From the NCBI GenBank assembly GCA_016787085.1, contig JAEUVJ010000031.1, forward strand, positions 62,001-126,000: a stretch of DNA of 64,000 nucleotides. Reading direction: 5' to 3'. Under the pieces are notes generated by a model. It worked only from the letters and a program-made list of their open reading frames with translations. It was not told where the DNA came from and ran no database searches. Source of the stretch: Chitinophagaceae bacterium (GTDB taxonomy: Bacteria > Bacteroidota > Bacteroidia > Chitinophagales > Chitinophagaceae). Made by a program: the position numbers and the translations under genes. How positions within the stretch are numbered: position 1 is the stretch's first letter; each line of letters opens with the position of its first letter. Below are positions 54,539 to 63,760 of this stretch, piece by piece.

Positions 54539-55885
54539 TCACCATTGTATCCGTTTGGAAAAATGCATGATGACAGCCAGTGTCAGGAATAAACCGATAC
54601 TTCCCAGCAATAAAGAATAATCCTGCAACTGGAGTATAGTAAAGATGTAGGAATACATCAGCACTAAGATCACTGATAAGACTGAGGTAAGACGTGACGA
54701 TTGCAACAGGCCTTTGACAAACCAGGCGATCAGCCCGGTGGTGGCCAGCGATGCCATGATATAGGCGGTATTGAAACCGGTATATTCTGAAAAGGATAAG
54801 AGTAACGTGTAAAACAGGATCAGCGCCAGGCCGATCAACGCATACTGGAACGGGTGAACGGATCTTTTATTCACTGTTTCGATAATGAAGAAAGCGGCAA
54901 AGGTCAGGAGGATACATAGTATGGCATATTTCACTGAACGCATCGTCTTCTGGTAACCGCTTACGGGTACAAAAAGACCGGTGCCGAAAGCTTCCGACGA
55001 AATGCTGTTCATCGTATCCATTCCATGCGGCGTAACCGTTCCTCCCATGGTATAAACATTATCCGTCCATTGCTGCGGAAACTTCCGTGTATGCGAAAGG
55101 TTCTTCCACCTGGCCGTAAACCCATTCTTTGTAATATCAGAAGTAAGCGGCAACTGGCTGCCGGTAAAGCTCGGATCGGGCCATGAGGAACGCATCTCTG
55201 CGGTCGTTTCTTTGCCCACGGGAGTAAACAATAATTGCTCCGATCCGTTCAGGCTAAGAGCAGAAGAAAAGGAAATATCTTTTGCGATATCCTCCGCTGT
55301 TAATTGAATGGGCGCCGTGAACAGCTCACCCAATGAAGTATTGCCGGAAGAAGCCGGGTTCAGGCCGATCAATGAATCATTCCATTTCACCTGTATCTCA
55401 TTATTCAGCCCTTTGGCATCAGACACACCCATGGATATATGCGCATCGCTCCATAACAGGGCATCGGGCTGCAGTTTCAATTTCTCCAGTTGAACCGGAG
55501 AGAACTTCCCGCTAATATTGATCGTTGATGAATACAACATCACCTGGTAGATACCTCTATATCTTTTCTCGGGTTTTACTTCAGCCCGGATATCCAGCTT
55601 ATCCGGCAGAAAATATGCCTGGTGCCGGACGATGAGTGGTTTGCCATCACTCCCTGTGGTATTTTCATTATAAGGAATGACGAGCACCGGCCCGGTAATA
55701 TTCTGGCGACCGGCCCATTTGCTGCTAACCTCCGCTACTGCTTCCTTTTGTCTCGCTTCTCTTTCCCTGATCAGGTCCTGTACAAAAAAAGCGGGTATCA
55801 GTAATAATAATACCAGTACGCCGATCATGAGCCCTTTGATAAGGAGTTTACTTTTTTGCCATACGCTGGCAGCGATTGTTTCCAT
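54539..55885 (-). CDS. creD: Inner-membrane protein CreD
   Basis: 448 residues of the CreD family (cell envelope integrity, colicin-tolerance related in E. coli). One N-terminal helix, a large periplasmic domain beginning with REREARQKEAVAEVSSKWAG and GPVLVIPY, and about five helices at the C-terminus (GLALILFYTLLLSFSEYTGF). The last gene of the minus-strand membrane cluster, 20 bp after DUF1361. In related genomes creD is often next to a small winged-helix regulator, as here at 58004. Confidence 0.92.
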   Translation of the reverse strand: METIAASVWQKSKLLIKGLMIGVLVLLLLIPAFFVQDLIREREARQKEAVAEVSSKWAGRQNITGPVLVIPYNENTTGSDGKPLIVRHQAYFLPDKLDIRAEVKPEKRYRGIYQVMLYSSTINISGKFSPVQLEKLKLQPDALLWSDAHISMGVSDAKGLNNEIQVKWNDSLIGLNPASSGNTSLGELFTAPIQLTAEDIAKDISFSSALSLNGSEQLLFTPVGKETTAEMRSSWPDPSFTGSQLPLTSDITKNGFTARWKNLSHTRKFPQQWTDNVYTMGGTVTPHGMDTMNSISSEAFGTGLFVPVSGYQKTMRSVKYAILCILLTFAAFFIIETVNKRSVHPFQYALIGLALILFYTLLLSFSEYTGFNTAYIMASLATTGLIAWFVKGLLQSSRLTSVLSVILVLMYSYIFTILQLQDYSLLLGSIGLFLTLAVIMHFSKRIQW

Positions 55886-55905
55886 TTGTGTTTATTTAAA
55901 CGTTG

Positions 55906-56592
55906 TTAATGTTGACGGTCTGCGAAACTTTCAGATAATTTTCTCACAGTGATATATAGTAAGGTCATGAACAGGGCATAGCAGGCTATCATCACCCACT
56001 CTGACAAACTTGCCAGCGGATGAAGGATCATATCGAACATATCCATGAATAAGGAAAAAGGTTGTGCCACCACATCCCAGCTATTGTACCGGAGAAAACG
56101 CCCGATGTAAATACCCAGGGCATTCAGCCACATGACGACAAACAGCATGAAGAGCGAAAAGCTTTTACTAAACACCATTTCTAATATGATCTCCGCTCTT
56201 CTGACAGACACTATACCGAGGACAAGGCCATTCCAGGCAAAGGATAATAGCAGCAGCAGGTCGAACCAGCGGGGAGCTGACCGGATGTTACGCAAATGAA
56301 AAAGATCAGTGAGTATATAAAATGAATTGGGAATAAAGAGCAGCCATAGCAATAGTGCCAGCGCCAGCCATGCTTTATTTTCTATCACCCGGATATTACC
56401 AGACAGCCAGCAGGTAATACCATAAGGGATAAAAGCAAGAAATAAATTCCATAACAGGAAAACATAGGTAAGTGAACCGGTGGCTGCCACCCGGCCGGTC
56501 AACAGCAGGAAGCTGAAACTACAGGATATAAAAAGCCATTGATTAAATGAAAAAACATCTTTGTTCCCCTGTTTGTAAAACCATTGTTGCAT
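55906..56592 (-). CDS. DUF1361 membrane protein
   Basis: 228 residues with about six membrane helices. The DUF1361 pattern is clear: LFIPNSFYILTDLFHL, then LLLLSFAWNGLVLGIVSV and GIYIGRFLRYNSWDVV. The molecular function of the family is not known. It is 1 bp downstream of dgkA and just upstream of creD on the same strand. Confidence 0.9.
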   Translation of the reverse strand: MQQWFYKQGNKDVFSFNQWLFISCSFSFLLLTGRVAATGSLTYVFLLWNLFLAFIPYGITCWLSGNIRVIENKAWLALALLLWLLFIPNSFYILTDLFHLRNIRSAPRWFDLLLLLSFAWNGLVLGIVSVRRAEIILEMVFSKSFSLFMLFVVMWLNALGIYIGRFLRYNSWDVVAQPFSLFMDMFDMILHPLASLSEWVMIACYALFMTLLYITVRKLSESFADRQH

Positions 56593-56593
56593 C

Positions 56594-56962
56594 TCAAAAG
56601 ATTTTAGGAATGAAAATAATAGCGCCTGTTACCAGCGCTATCACCGCAGCCACCAATACAGCCGCAGCAGCAAGATCTTTAACGTATTTTACTGACTCAT
56701 GCTTTTGCGGATAAAGAAAGTCTGCCAGTTTTTCGATTGCTGTATTAAATATTTCGGCTGTCCATACAAACCCCGTTACAATAAGCAGCAATACAAATTC
56801 ACTATAACTAAGCTGGTAATACCAACTAGCTCCAAACACAAGAATAGTCGCTGCCAGGTGGATCCATGCATTATGTTCCTGCCGGAAGAATTGCCTGGCA
56901 CCATCAAATGCAAACCGGAAACTTCGGATCCTTGCCTTGAGTGAAAATTCTTTTGTTCTCAT
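56594..56962 (-). CDS. dgkA: Diacylglycerol/undecaprenol kinase family protein
   Basis: 122-residue three-helix kinase. The catalytic segment AEIFNTAIEKLADF and KYVKDLAAAAVLV are intact. In Gram-positive relatives of this subgroup the substrate is undecaprenol; which lipid is used here is unknown. It adjoins the genes on both sides with 0-1 bp spacing. Confidence 0.92.
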   Translation of the reverse strand: MRTKEFSLKARIRSFRFAFDGARQFFRQEHNAWIHLAATILVFGASWYYQLSYSEFVLLLIVTGFVWTAEIFNTAIEKLADFLYPQKHESVKYVKDLAAAAVLVAAVIALVTGAIIFIPKIF

Positions 56963-57427
56963 TTACTCGGATTTTACGGGATCAGGCCATTGATCATTTT
57001 GATCAGCTGGATAAAGTGACGAGATAAGCCGGCCGAATTGTTTGTACCGGATACATATAGTTATGAGTACAGCCGAGACCCCGGGAATAGAAAGAAAAAA
57101 AACTTCCCGGTCAGGATGTTCCCCTGCTAAAAGAAAAAGGAGTAAAAAGCTAACCGGTACCAGCGCTGATACACATAGCAGCCATAATAAGAACCTGGCA
57201 ACTGCGGTATGATTGGAAAGGACGATCACCCCGAGCAAAAGCCAGCCTGCCAACAAAGCCGGGAGTGATAACACCAGTGAAAAGATCTGGAACAGCCAAT
57301 AAAATGCCCATGTATCAGCATCAAAGAAACTGGCATAGTCTCCGTTAAGGACAAGATAAGAGAGCATAAACATAGCCGGATGAAGTGCGTTAGCCAGCAG
57401 CCAAGTATAAAAAGTATGTAAGAACAT
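56963..57427 (-). CDS. Hypothetical four-helix membrane protein
   Basis: 154 residues with four predicted transmembrane helices and a short polar C-terminus (QNDQWPDPVKSE). No family was recognised. It immediately precedes dgkA with no gap and follows the 57478-57960 gene, so it is probably in the same transcript, driven from the palindromic promoter at 57971. Confidence 0.65.
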   Translation of the reverse strand: MFLHTFYTWLLANALHPAMFMLSYLVLNGDYASFFDADTWAFYWLFQIFSLVLSLPALLAGWLLLGVIVLSNHTAVARFLLWLLCVSALVPVSFLLLFLLAGEHPDREVFFLSIPGVSAVLITICIRYKQFGRLISSLYPADQNDQWPDPVKSE

Positions 57428-57477
57428 AAATGATTTTTTAAATAGTTAAGCCAATACAATAGACCATCATTTTAATT

Positions 57478-57960
57478 TTAATACGCTATCTCCTTATCTG
57501 TTGATCTTTCCATCTGATGAACCTGATTCAGGCAAATACCCAGTGGCACAAGCCCTATGATGCCAAATAAACAATCCAGGAAACGCCACCACAGGGGAAT
57601 ACCCCGGAAATGGCCCGCCACTACGGCAAAAGGAATAACCAGTAAACAGGCGATCATCCCGAATTCGATGATCCATTTGTTCTTTACCGGATCTTTCAGT
57701 GGCCCGATAAAAAGAACAGCCAGTACAAAATGCGCAAATGCCAGCCAGTCGTACCCATAAGCAATAAAAGGATAATCTCTATTGGTATTCGCTACACCTA
57801 TATAAACCTTTTCAACCCATCCCCCGATCACCGTATCGGGCGCAAAGCAGCGGGAAAGAAAGCCCAGTCCTGTTTCGGCAGGTATGGCCGTCAGCCCGCT
57901 GAGAAAAAGCATGATCATAAAAAAGATGATCCAGCGCCTGATAGTTTTTTGTTCTTTCAT
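57478..57960 (-). CDS. Hypothetical four-helix membrane protein, first gene after operator
   Basis: 160 residues from the ATG at 57960. Four membrane helices; the loop FAPDTVIGGWVEKVYIGVAN and the end VAGHFRGIPLWWRFLDCLFG are distinctive, but I cannot name the family. It lies 11 bp downstream of a palindrome that also precedes the 58434-59093 gene, so both should respond to the same regulator. Confidence 0.7.
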   Translation of the reverse strand: MKEQKTIRRWIIFFMIMLFLSGLTAIPAETGLGFLSRCFAPDTVIGGWVEKVYIGVANTNRDYPFIAYGYDWLAFAHFVLAVLFIGPLKDPVKNKWIIEFGMIACLLVIPFAVVAGHFRGIPLWWRFLDCLFGIIGLVPLGICLNQVHQMERSTDKEIAY

Positions 57961-57970
57961 TTTAAAAAGC

Positions 57971-57987
57971 ACTTTGTATTTCAAAGT
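57971..57987 (-). promoter_or_regulatory. Palindromic operator, site 1
   Basis: ACTTTG-TATTT-CAAAGT, preceded on the plus strand by AAAAAGC, the same context as site 2 at 59101. On the minus strand TACTTTG, a -7-like box, overlaps the palindrome, so a bound protein would block the promoter of the 57960 gene. Confidence 0.65.
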
Positions 57988-58003
57988 ATAAATGCAAAAA
58001 AAA

Positions 58004-58303
58004 TTATTTCACTCCTTTGATCATACTCTCTAATGCCGTGATATGATCCGTAAATGCTTTCTCCCCATTTTTTGTCACGGAATAGGTCGTATTTGTTTTC
58101 CTGCCGATAAACCCTTTGTGGACTTTGATATAGCCGCTTTCCTCCAGGCTTACCAGGTGTGTAGCCAGGTTCCCATCAGTCACCTCAAGCATCTGCTTCA
58201 GGTCATTGAAACTGACCTCATCGTTCACTACCAGTATGCTCATCACACCCAGCCGGATACGATTATCAAACACTTTATTTAAACCTGTTATCGGATTTTT
58301 CAT
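58004..58303 (-). CDS. Winged-helix transcriptional regulator
   Basis: 99 residues with a MarR/ArsR-like winged helix (VSFNDLKQMLEVTDGNLATH then LVSLEESGYIKVHKG) and the wing GRKTNTTYSVTKNG. Start at 58303. It is placed between two copies of the same palindrome (57971, 59101), each upstream of a membrane-protein gene; it is the obvious candidate to bind them, most likely as a repressor because site 2 covers the -7 box. The effector is unknown. Such regulators are often adjacent to creD. Confidence 0.88.
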   Translation of the reverse strand: MKNPITGLNKVFDNRIRLGVMSILVVNDEVSFNDLKQMLEVTDGNLATHLVSLEESGYIKVHKGFIGRKTNTTYSVTKNGEKAFTDHITALESMIKGVK

Positions 58304-58433
58304 ATATCCCAACCCCTAAAGGGGCTTTAATAACCTCCGTGACACGGAGAAACTTCAAACAATTTGCTTACATCAATCTTGTATAACAAATAAACCAAAT
58401 TATAGCAAGAGCTATTCAAACCAAGTTCTCCCT
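58304..58433. repeat. Spacer with C-rich palindromic words, regulator upstream region
   Basis: CCCCTAAAGGGG (58313-58324) and CTCCCTTTAGGAGG (58427-58440) are short hairpins of the C-rich repeat type. The second also supplies the last codons (NPLSS) of the 58434-59093 gene. TTGTATAACAA near 58380 resembles the two operators but is weaker. Confidence 0.45.
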
Positions 58434-59093
58434 TTAGGAGGACAGAGGGTTTATTCGCTCATACTTCCACCACATTACCACTCCATACACGATATGCAGT
58501 ACACCAAAACCCAATGCCCAGAAATACAACCCATATCCGATGAACTGCATGTTCACAAGCCCCAGTATTATTTCGCAATAACCAAGATACCGTATATCCG
58601 TCAACGTGTATTTACTTGCATTCACTAATGCCAATCCATAGAATATAAGACAGGCGGGCGATACAAAACGCCATTCATCATACTGCAGCATCCCCATAAT
58701 GAACAATCCGCCGGCAATAAGCGGAATGATCATATTCCAGAACAGGCGACGGGAACTCAGGTCCCACATGGAACGTCCCTGGTTATTGGTTTTCCGCCAG
58801 GTAAAATAAAATGCGGATAAAAAAGCCGCCGCCAGGATACCTGCCGCCAAACCTATTAACTGTATCTCCAGTTTTACAAAATCCTCTGCAGAAAAAGACC
58901 CCCTTGTATTGTATTGATCATAGTATTTTGCAAATATGACATACCGGGCTATCCAGGCGCCGATAAGGGCAAAGCCGCCTGCGGCCACACCGCTTAAGCC
59001 GCTGAGTGAGATAAAACGGCTGGATCGTTCCATCAGCCGGCGAATGTCTTTGACATCCTGCAAGGTGTCTTGTTGTTGGTTGGTTTCGCTCAT
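58434..59093 (-). CDS. Hypothetical membrane protein under the palindromic operator
   Basis: 219 residues from the ATG at 59093 (MSETNQQQDT). Six predicted helices; the cytoplasmic N-terminus has LQDVKDIRRLMERSSRFISL. No enzyme motif and no family recognised, although this protein type commonly accompanies small winged-helix regulators in Bacteroidota (from memory). Its last codons derive from a palindromic repeat. The winged-helix gene follows on the same strand. Confidence 0.75.
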   Translation of the reverse strand: MSETNQQQDTLQDVKDIRRLMERSSRFISLSGLSGVAAGGFALIGAWIARYVIFAKYYDQYNTRGSFSAEDFVKLEIQLIGLAAGILAAAFLSAFYFTWRKTNNQGRSMWDLSSRRLFWNMIIPLIAGGLFIMGMLQYDEWRFVSPACLIFYGLALVNASKYTLTDIRYLGYCEIILGLVNMQFIGYGLYFWALGFGVLHIVYGVVMWWKYERINPLSS

Positions 59094-59100
59094 AAAAAGC

Positions 59101-59117
59101 ACTTTGTAATACAAAGT
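59101..59117 (-). promoter_or_regulatory. Palindromic operator, site 2, over a promoter
   Basis: ACTTTGTAATACAAAGT is a near-perfect palindrome. On the minus strand the promoter elements are TTTG (59143-59140), a 21-base spacer and TACTTTG (59118-59112), so the -7 box lies inside the palindrome. Shared flanking AAAAAGC with site 1. Confidence 0.7.
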
Positions 59118-59221
59118 AAACAGAAGAAATACCAATTTCCAAATCTATTTTACCGGTTCATTCCGGCTATCTGTCAATTTGATTACAAAAAATTCATCTT
59201 CAGTGAGTAGTTTTGTTACCC

Positions 59222-61708
59222 ATGAGCCTGTTGAGAACCCGCCCATATCTTATCCTGTTCCTCTTTTTCCTCTGCCCTGCCCTGCAGGTGTTTTCCCAAT
59301 CAAAAAAGATCAGCGGTATCATCAAAGACGCACACAGCGATGACGGGGTGGCGTTCGCCTCAGTTCAATTCAAAAAAACTACCACGGGAAAACAGACGGA
59401 CTCTTCCGGTGCTTTCTCTTTTTACCTTAAAGAGTGGCCATCAGATACGCTGGAGATCACCTGCGTTGGTTATCTTCCCTTCTTTTACCCGATAGATAAA
59501 AACAAAGACACCGCCTGGGTGATCATTAACCTGGAAAGAGGCACCTTTAATGAAGGGGTGAAAATAAAGACCAGGGTCAATAAAGGTTTACTGCTCTGGC
59601 GAAAGATCGTACAGCATAAACCCGATAACAATCCTTACCGGTTTGATAATTTCTCCTACGAGCTTTATAACAAACTGGAGTTAGATATAAAGAACCTGAA
59701 TTTTAACCGGCTGGCAAAGTTCAAACCACTCCGGCCGGCAGGAGAACTGATCAACAGAAACATTGACTCTTCTGAAGGCAGTAAATACCTGCCCGCCTAT
59801 CTCACCGAAGCCATATCGGATTATTATTACCAGAAAAAACCGCAGAAGCGGCGGGAAATGATCAAGGGCGCCAATACCAACGGCATTAAGAATGAAAGTA
59901 TGATCAAATTCCTGGGCGGCATGGACCAGGTAGTGAACGTGTATAATAATTTTATCCCGGTATTTGACAAACAATTCATCAGCCCGGCCAGTGATAATGG
60001 CGACCTGTATTACAACTACCGGGTAGTGGATACCCAGCAAATGGCCAATGACCGTTATTACCATCTTGTTTTTACCCCGCGCCGCAAAGGCACCAGCACT
60101 TTTGAAGGCGATTGCTGGGTACACGCCGGTACATTTGCCATTCAGAAAATGAACCTGCGCCTGGGAAAAGACGCCAATATCAATTTCCTGGAGAACCTGA
60201 GCATGATACAGGAATATGGCCGTATCAACGATTCCACCTGGTTCATCGCCAAAGATAAATTTGTGGCCAATGTATCTCCTATCGGAAAAGAGAAACCGGG
60301 GGTGATCGGCAGAAAGACCTCCACCTACAAAAATGTAATGGTAAATGATCCGTCCGTAGTGACTGAATTGGATAAAAATAAAAAATCAGAAGAGATCATT
60401 ACACTGCCCGGCGCTGATGAAAAAGACAAATCGTACTGGGAAGAGTCTCGTCATGAAGAACTAAGCAAAACAGAGAAAGGGATCATCCGGATGATAGATA
60501 CCCTGACCAATGCCCCGGTATTCCAGAAATTCACGAACCGGCTCAACTTCATCGCCACCGGTTATATGAATACCGGCAATTTCCAGATAGGCCCCTGGTA
60601 CAACTGGATCACCTCCAACTCATGGGAAGGTTTCCGCATGCGCTTCGACCTGGGCACCAATAAACATTTCGATAAAAAATGGTGGTGGCATACCTATCTC
60701 GCTTATGGCTTTGGAGACAATAAACTAAAAGGAAAAGCCGAGTTATTCTTCCTGCCCAAAAAACACCCACGCCTGTACCTGTACGGTTCTTACACAAATG
60801 ACCTTGACTTCGGACAGAATTATTATGGTGAAGTAACACAGGACAATGTTTTTGCCCTGGCAGTACGTAAACAGAATATCCCCCTCAAGTTTTTGAAAGT
60901 GGATGAAAAGCGGTTTGAGTTCTTCAATGAGACCCGTTCAGGTTTTTCCACGAAGTTCGCTCTGACTCACACCAGGCAAACACCGCTGAAGAACCTCATA
61001 CCCAAAGATTCTTTTGCCCTGAATAACGGGAGAACACCATTGGCATCAGCAGAAGTCTCAGTGCGTTTCCGGTTTGCTTACCTGGAAAAGTTCCTGGAGA
61101 ACCAGTTCTTCCGGTCCAGTCTTGGCAGTCCTTATCCTATCGGGGAGCTAACAATAACCAAAGGTTTCTCCGGAATTTTTAAAAGCAGTTATGACTATAC
61201 CAAGATATCAGGCAGCGTGTCAGACTACATTAAGATACCACCGGTAGGCAGCATCTCGTTCCAGGTATACGCGGGTAAAACATTCGGAACATTGCCTTAT
61301 GTATTGCTCGATATCGCCCCGGGGAATGAATTGTACTATTACAATAAATATGCATTCAATATGATGAACCGTTTTGAGTTCATACATGACCGGTACGCAG
61401 GTATCAACTTTGAACATATTATCGGCAACGGTATCTTCCGCCTGTTTCCCAAATTAAAACTTCGTCAATTCTGGACAGCAAAAACGCTCTGGGGCAGCCT
61501 GTCTGAAGACAATAAGAATTTCAACTTCAAAGACGGACATCTCTTCCAGACACTCGATGGAAAAACCTACCTCGAAATGGGAACCGGTATTGATAACATC
61601 TTTCATTTTCTCCGGGTGGACTTTGTCTGGCGTTTGTTGCCCACCCGATTACCTAAATCCACCACGGAACGCTTTGGTGTATTCGGTAGTTTCCGGCTGA
61701 GCTTCTAA
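59222..61708 (+). CDS. DUF5686 / carboxypeptidase-like outer-membrane protein
   Basis: 828 residues from the ATG at 59222. Signal peptide about 1-25 (ending VFSQ), then a carboxypeptidase-D regulatory-like domain (ISGIIKDAHSDDGVAFASV, TDSSGAFSFYL) as in TonB-dependent receptor plugs, and a DUF5686 body (WRKIVQHKPDNNPYRFDNF, SYELYNKLE) ending in a predicted beta-barrel with C-terminal aromatic FRLSF. Probably an outer-membrane protein; function unknown. A -7-like TAGTTTTG sits only 6 bp before the ATG, too close to be used for this start. Confidence 0.88.
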   Translation: MSLLRTRPYLILFLFFLCPALQVFSQSKKISGIIKDAHSDDGVAFASVQFKKTTTGKQTDSSGAFSFYLKEWPSDTLEITCVGYLPFFYPIDKNKDTAWVIINLERGTFNEGVKIKTRVNKGLLLWRKIVQHKPDNNPYRFDNFSYELYNKLELDIKNLNFNRLAKFKPLRPAGELINRNIDSSEGSKYLPAYLTEAISDYYYQKKPQKRREMIKGANTNGIKNESMIKFLGGMDQVVNVYNNFIPVFDKQFISPASDNGDLYYNYRVVDTQQMANDRYYHLVFTPRRKGTSTFEGDCWVHAGTFAIQKMNLRLGKDANINFLENLSMIQEYGRINDSTWFIAKDKFVANVSPIGKEKPGVIGRKTSTYKNVMVNDPSVVTELDKNKKSEEIITLPGADEKDKSYWEESRHEELSKTEKGIIRMIDTLTNAPVFQKFTNRLNFIATGYMNTGNFQIGPWYNWITSNSWEGFRMRFDLGTNKHFDKKWWWHTYLAYGFGDNKLKGKAELFFLPKKHPRLYLYGSYTNDLDFGQNYYGEVTQDNVFALAVRKQNIPLKFLKVDEKRFEFFNETRSGFSTKFALTHTRQTPLKNLIPKDSFALNNGRTPLASAEVSVRFRFAYLEKFLENQFFRSSLGSPYPIGELTITKGFSGIFKSSYDYTKISGSVSDYIKIPPVGSISFQVYAGKTFGTLPYVLLDIAPGNELYYYNKYAFNMMNRFEFIHDRYAGINFEHIIGNGIFRLFPKLKLRQFWTAKTLWGSLSEDNKNFNFKDGHLFQTLDGKTYLEMGTGIDNIFHFLRVDFVWRLLPTRLPKSTTERFGVFGSFRLSF

Positions 61709-61771
61709 CATCACACCTCTTCCTTTATCCTAAAAACTTTTCACTAACTTCCTTTCTCTAAACAGGATCGT

Positions 61772-63265
61772 ATGTCCCATTATATTCTTGCGCTTGATCA
61801 GGGCACTACCAGCAGCCGCAGCATGCTGTTTGATAAACAGGGAAACATTATCAGTGTGGCACAAAAAGAATTCAAACAAATATTCCCGCAGCCGGGATGG
61901 GTAGAACATGATGCCGAGGAAATATGGAGCACACAATACGGGACGATGGCCGAAGCCGCCGCCAAAGCCAATATCACCATGCGGCAGGTAGCCGGTATCG
62001 GCATCACCAACCAGCGGGAAACAACCGTGGTATGGGAACGAAAAACAGGTAAACCTATTTATAATGCCATTGTGTGGCAGGACAGGAGAACGGCTTCGTA
62101 TTGTGATGAACTAAAAGCAGCCGGTCATGCGCAAAGCATACAGGAAAGAACGGGACTGATCATTGATGCCTACTTCTCTGCCACCAAATTGAAATGGATA
62201 CTGGATAATGTAGCCGGCGCCGGACAAAAGGCAGCCAATGGTGAACTGGCATTCGGTACAATAGATACGTGGCTATGCTGGAAATTATCCGGCGGCCAGT
62301 TACATGTGACGGATGTTTCCAATGCATCACGCACCATGCTGCTGAATATTCATAGCTGTGAATGGGACAAAGAACTGTTGAAACTATTTGACATTCCTGA
62401 AAGTTTACTACCTGAGGTAAAACCCTCCAGCAAGATTTATGGCAGTACGGGGAGCTTTGTCCCTGATTCACGTATTCCCATTGCAGGTATTGCCGGCGAC
62501 CAGCAGGCGGCTTTGTTCGGGCAAATGTGTACACAGCCCGGTATGGTAAAGAATACCTATGGAACCGGTTGCTTTATGCTGATGAATACAGGAGAAAAAG
62601 CCATTGCATCCAAAAACAACCTGTTGACCACTGTTGCGTGGAAAATAAATGATAAAGTAGAATATGCACTGGAAGGAAGTGTATTCATTGCCGGTGCTGT
62701 GGTACAATGGCTGAGAGATGAACTGAAGATCATCCGCAAATCAGCAGAGGTAGAAAAGTTATCACAACAGGTAAAGGATACTGATGGAGTTTATATCGTT
62801 CCTGCCTTTGCCGGTTTGGGGGCGCCACACTGGAACCCCTATGCGAGAGGAACCATCTTTGGATTGACCAGGGGCAGCAGTAATGCGCATATTGCGAGAG
62901 CAGCATTAGACAGCATTGCATATCAAACCTATGATGTATTGAAAGCGATGGAAGCGGATGCAGGCATACAGATAAAGGAATTAAGAGTAGATGGTGGCGC
63001 TACGGTCAACAATCAGTTGATGCAGTTTCAAAGCGATATACTGAGTTGTAAAGTGGTGCGCCCGACCATCACCGAAACAACTGCATTAGGCGCTGCCTAC
63101 TTAGCAGGGTTAGCAGTGGGTTACTGGAAAAGTATTGATGAGATACAACAGCAATGGCAGGTTGAGAAATCCTTTACTCCATCTATGGCTGATACAAAAA
63201 GAGAGGAACTGGTGCATGGATGGCAGAGAGCAGTGAAAGCTGCTGTAAGCTGGGCAAACGGCTAA
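61772..63265 (+). CDS. glpK: Glycerol kinase
   Basis: 497-residue FGGY kinase: glycerol plus ATP to glycerol-3-phosphate. The N-terminal phosphate motif [13 protein letters not shown], the substrate segment [23 protein letters not shown], and the ATPase signature [22 protein letters not shown] region ([20 protein letters not shown]) are intact. It would act with the GlpD encoded downstream; the two are separated by the GxxExxY gene. Confidence 0.97.
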   Translation: MSHYILALDQGTTSSRSMLFDKQGNIISVAQKEFKQIFPQPGWVEHDAEEIWSTQYGTMAEAAAKANITMRQVAGIGITNQRETTVVWERKTGKPIYNAIVWQDRRTASYCDELKAAGHAQSIQERTGLIIDAYFSATKLKWILDNVAGAGQKAANGELAFGTIDTWLCWKLSGGQLHVTDVSNASRTMLLNIHSCEWDKELLKLFDIPESLLPEVKPSSKIYGSTGSFVPDSRIPIAGIAGDQQAALFGQMCTQPGMVKNTYGTGCFMLMNTGEKAIASKNNLLTTVAWKINDKVEYALEGSVFIAGAVVQWLRDELKIIRKSAEVEKLSQQVKDTDGVYIVPAFAGLGAPHWNPYARGTIFGLTRGSSNAHIARAALDSIAYQTYDVLKAMEADAGIQIKELRVDGGATVNNQLMQFQSDILSCKVVRPTITETTALGAAYLAGLAVGYWKSIDEIQQQWQVEKSFTPSMADTKREELVHGWQRAVKAAVSWANG

Positions 63266-63274
63266 CTAGTTATC

Positions 63275-63754
63275 AACACAGAGTAGCGGAGTTAGGGAGT
63301 TGCACAGAAAAAAGAACAGTTATGCAAACGAAAAATGAGCAATGGCACAATTCTGTCACAGAGAGAATAATTAAATGCGCTATTGAAGTACATAAAGAAC
63401 TTGGCCCGGGGCTTATGGAATCAGTTTATGAACTTTGTTTGAAGAAAGTACTGGCTGACGAGGGATTATTCATTAAAAGCCAGGTTATTCTTCCTGTTGT
63501 ATTCAAAGGCAAACAGCTTGAAAAAGATTTTGTTCTTGACTTGTTGGTGGAAGAAGAAATAATCCTTGAACTGAAATCTGTGGAAGCTATATTACCTGTA
63601 CATGAAGCCCAGTTAGTTACATATCTGAAATTATCAGGGAAAAAACTGGGGTTACTGATTAATTTCAATGTAACGTTGCTGAAGGATGGTATCCGGAGGC
63701 GAATTAACGGAAACCTGAACTCAGTGTAACTCTTTTTCTCTGTACCTCCGTGTT
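63275..63754 (+). mobile_element. Putative insertion cassette: inverted repeat words around a GxxExxY gene
   Basis: Left arm 63275-63318 starts AACACAGAG and ends CACAGAAAAAAGAACAG; the right arm at 63728-63754 reads AACTCTTTTTCTCTG then TACCTCCGTGTT. The outer parts AACACAGAG/CTCCGTGTT pair with one mismatch, and CAGAAAAAAGA/TCTTTTTCTCTG pair with one slip. The arms enclose a single complete gene and split glpK from glpD. The design matches the cassette in the nuo operon, with different repeat words. Mobility is inferred. Confidence 0.5.
63322..63729 (+). CDS. GxxExxY protein (PD-(D/E)XK nuclease-like)
   Basis: 135 residues from the ATG at 63322, chosen because it follows the repeat arm; a longer frame overlaps glpK. 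The name-giving motif is in [14 protein letters not shown] (G..E..Y). A nuclease-like D ... ExK arrangement follows: [20 protein letters not shown]. The family is widespread in Bacteroidota with unknown function and related to PD-(D/E)XK nucleases. It is not a glycerol gene; it is an insertion in the glp operon. Confidence 0.88.
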   Translation: MQTKNEQWHNSVTERIIKCAIEVHKELGPGLMESVYELCLKKVLADEGLFIKSQVILPVVFKGKQLEKDFVLDLLVEEEIILELKSVEAILPVHEAQLVTYLKLSGKKLGLLINFNVTLLKDGIRRRINGNLNSV

Positions 63755-63760
63755 GAAAAA

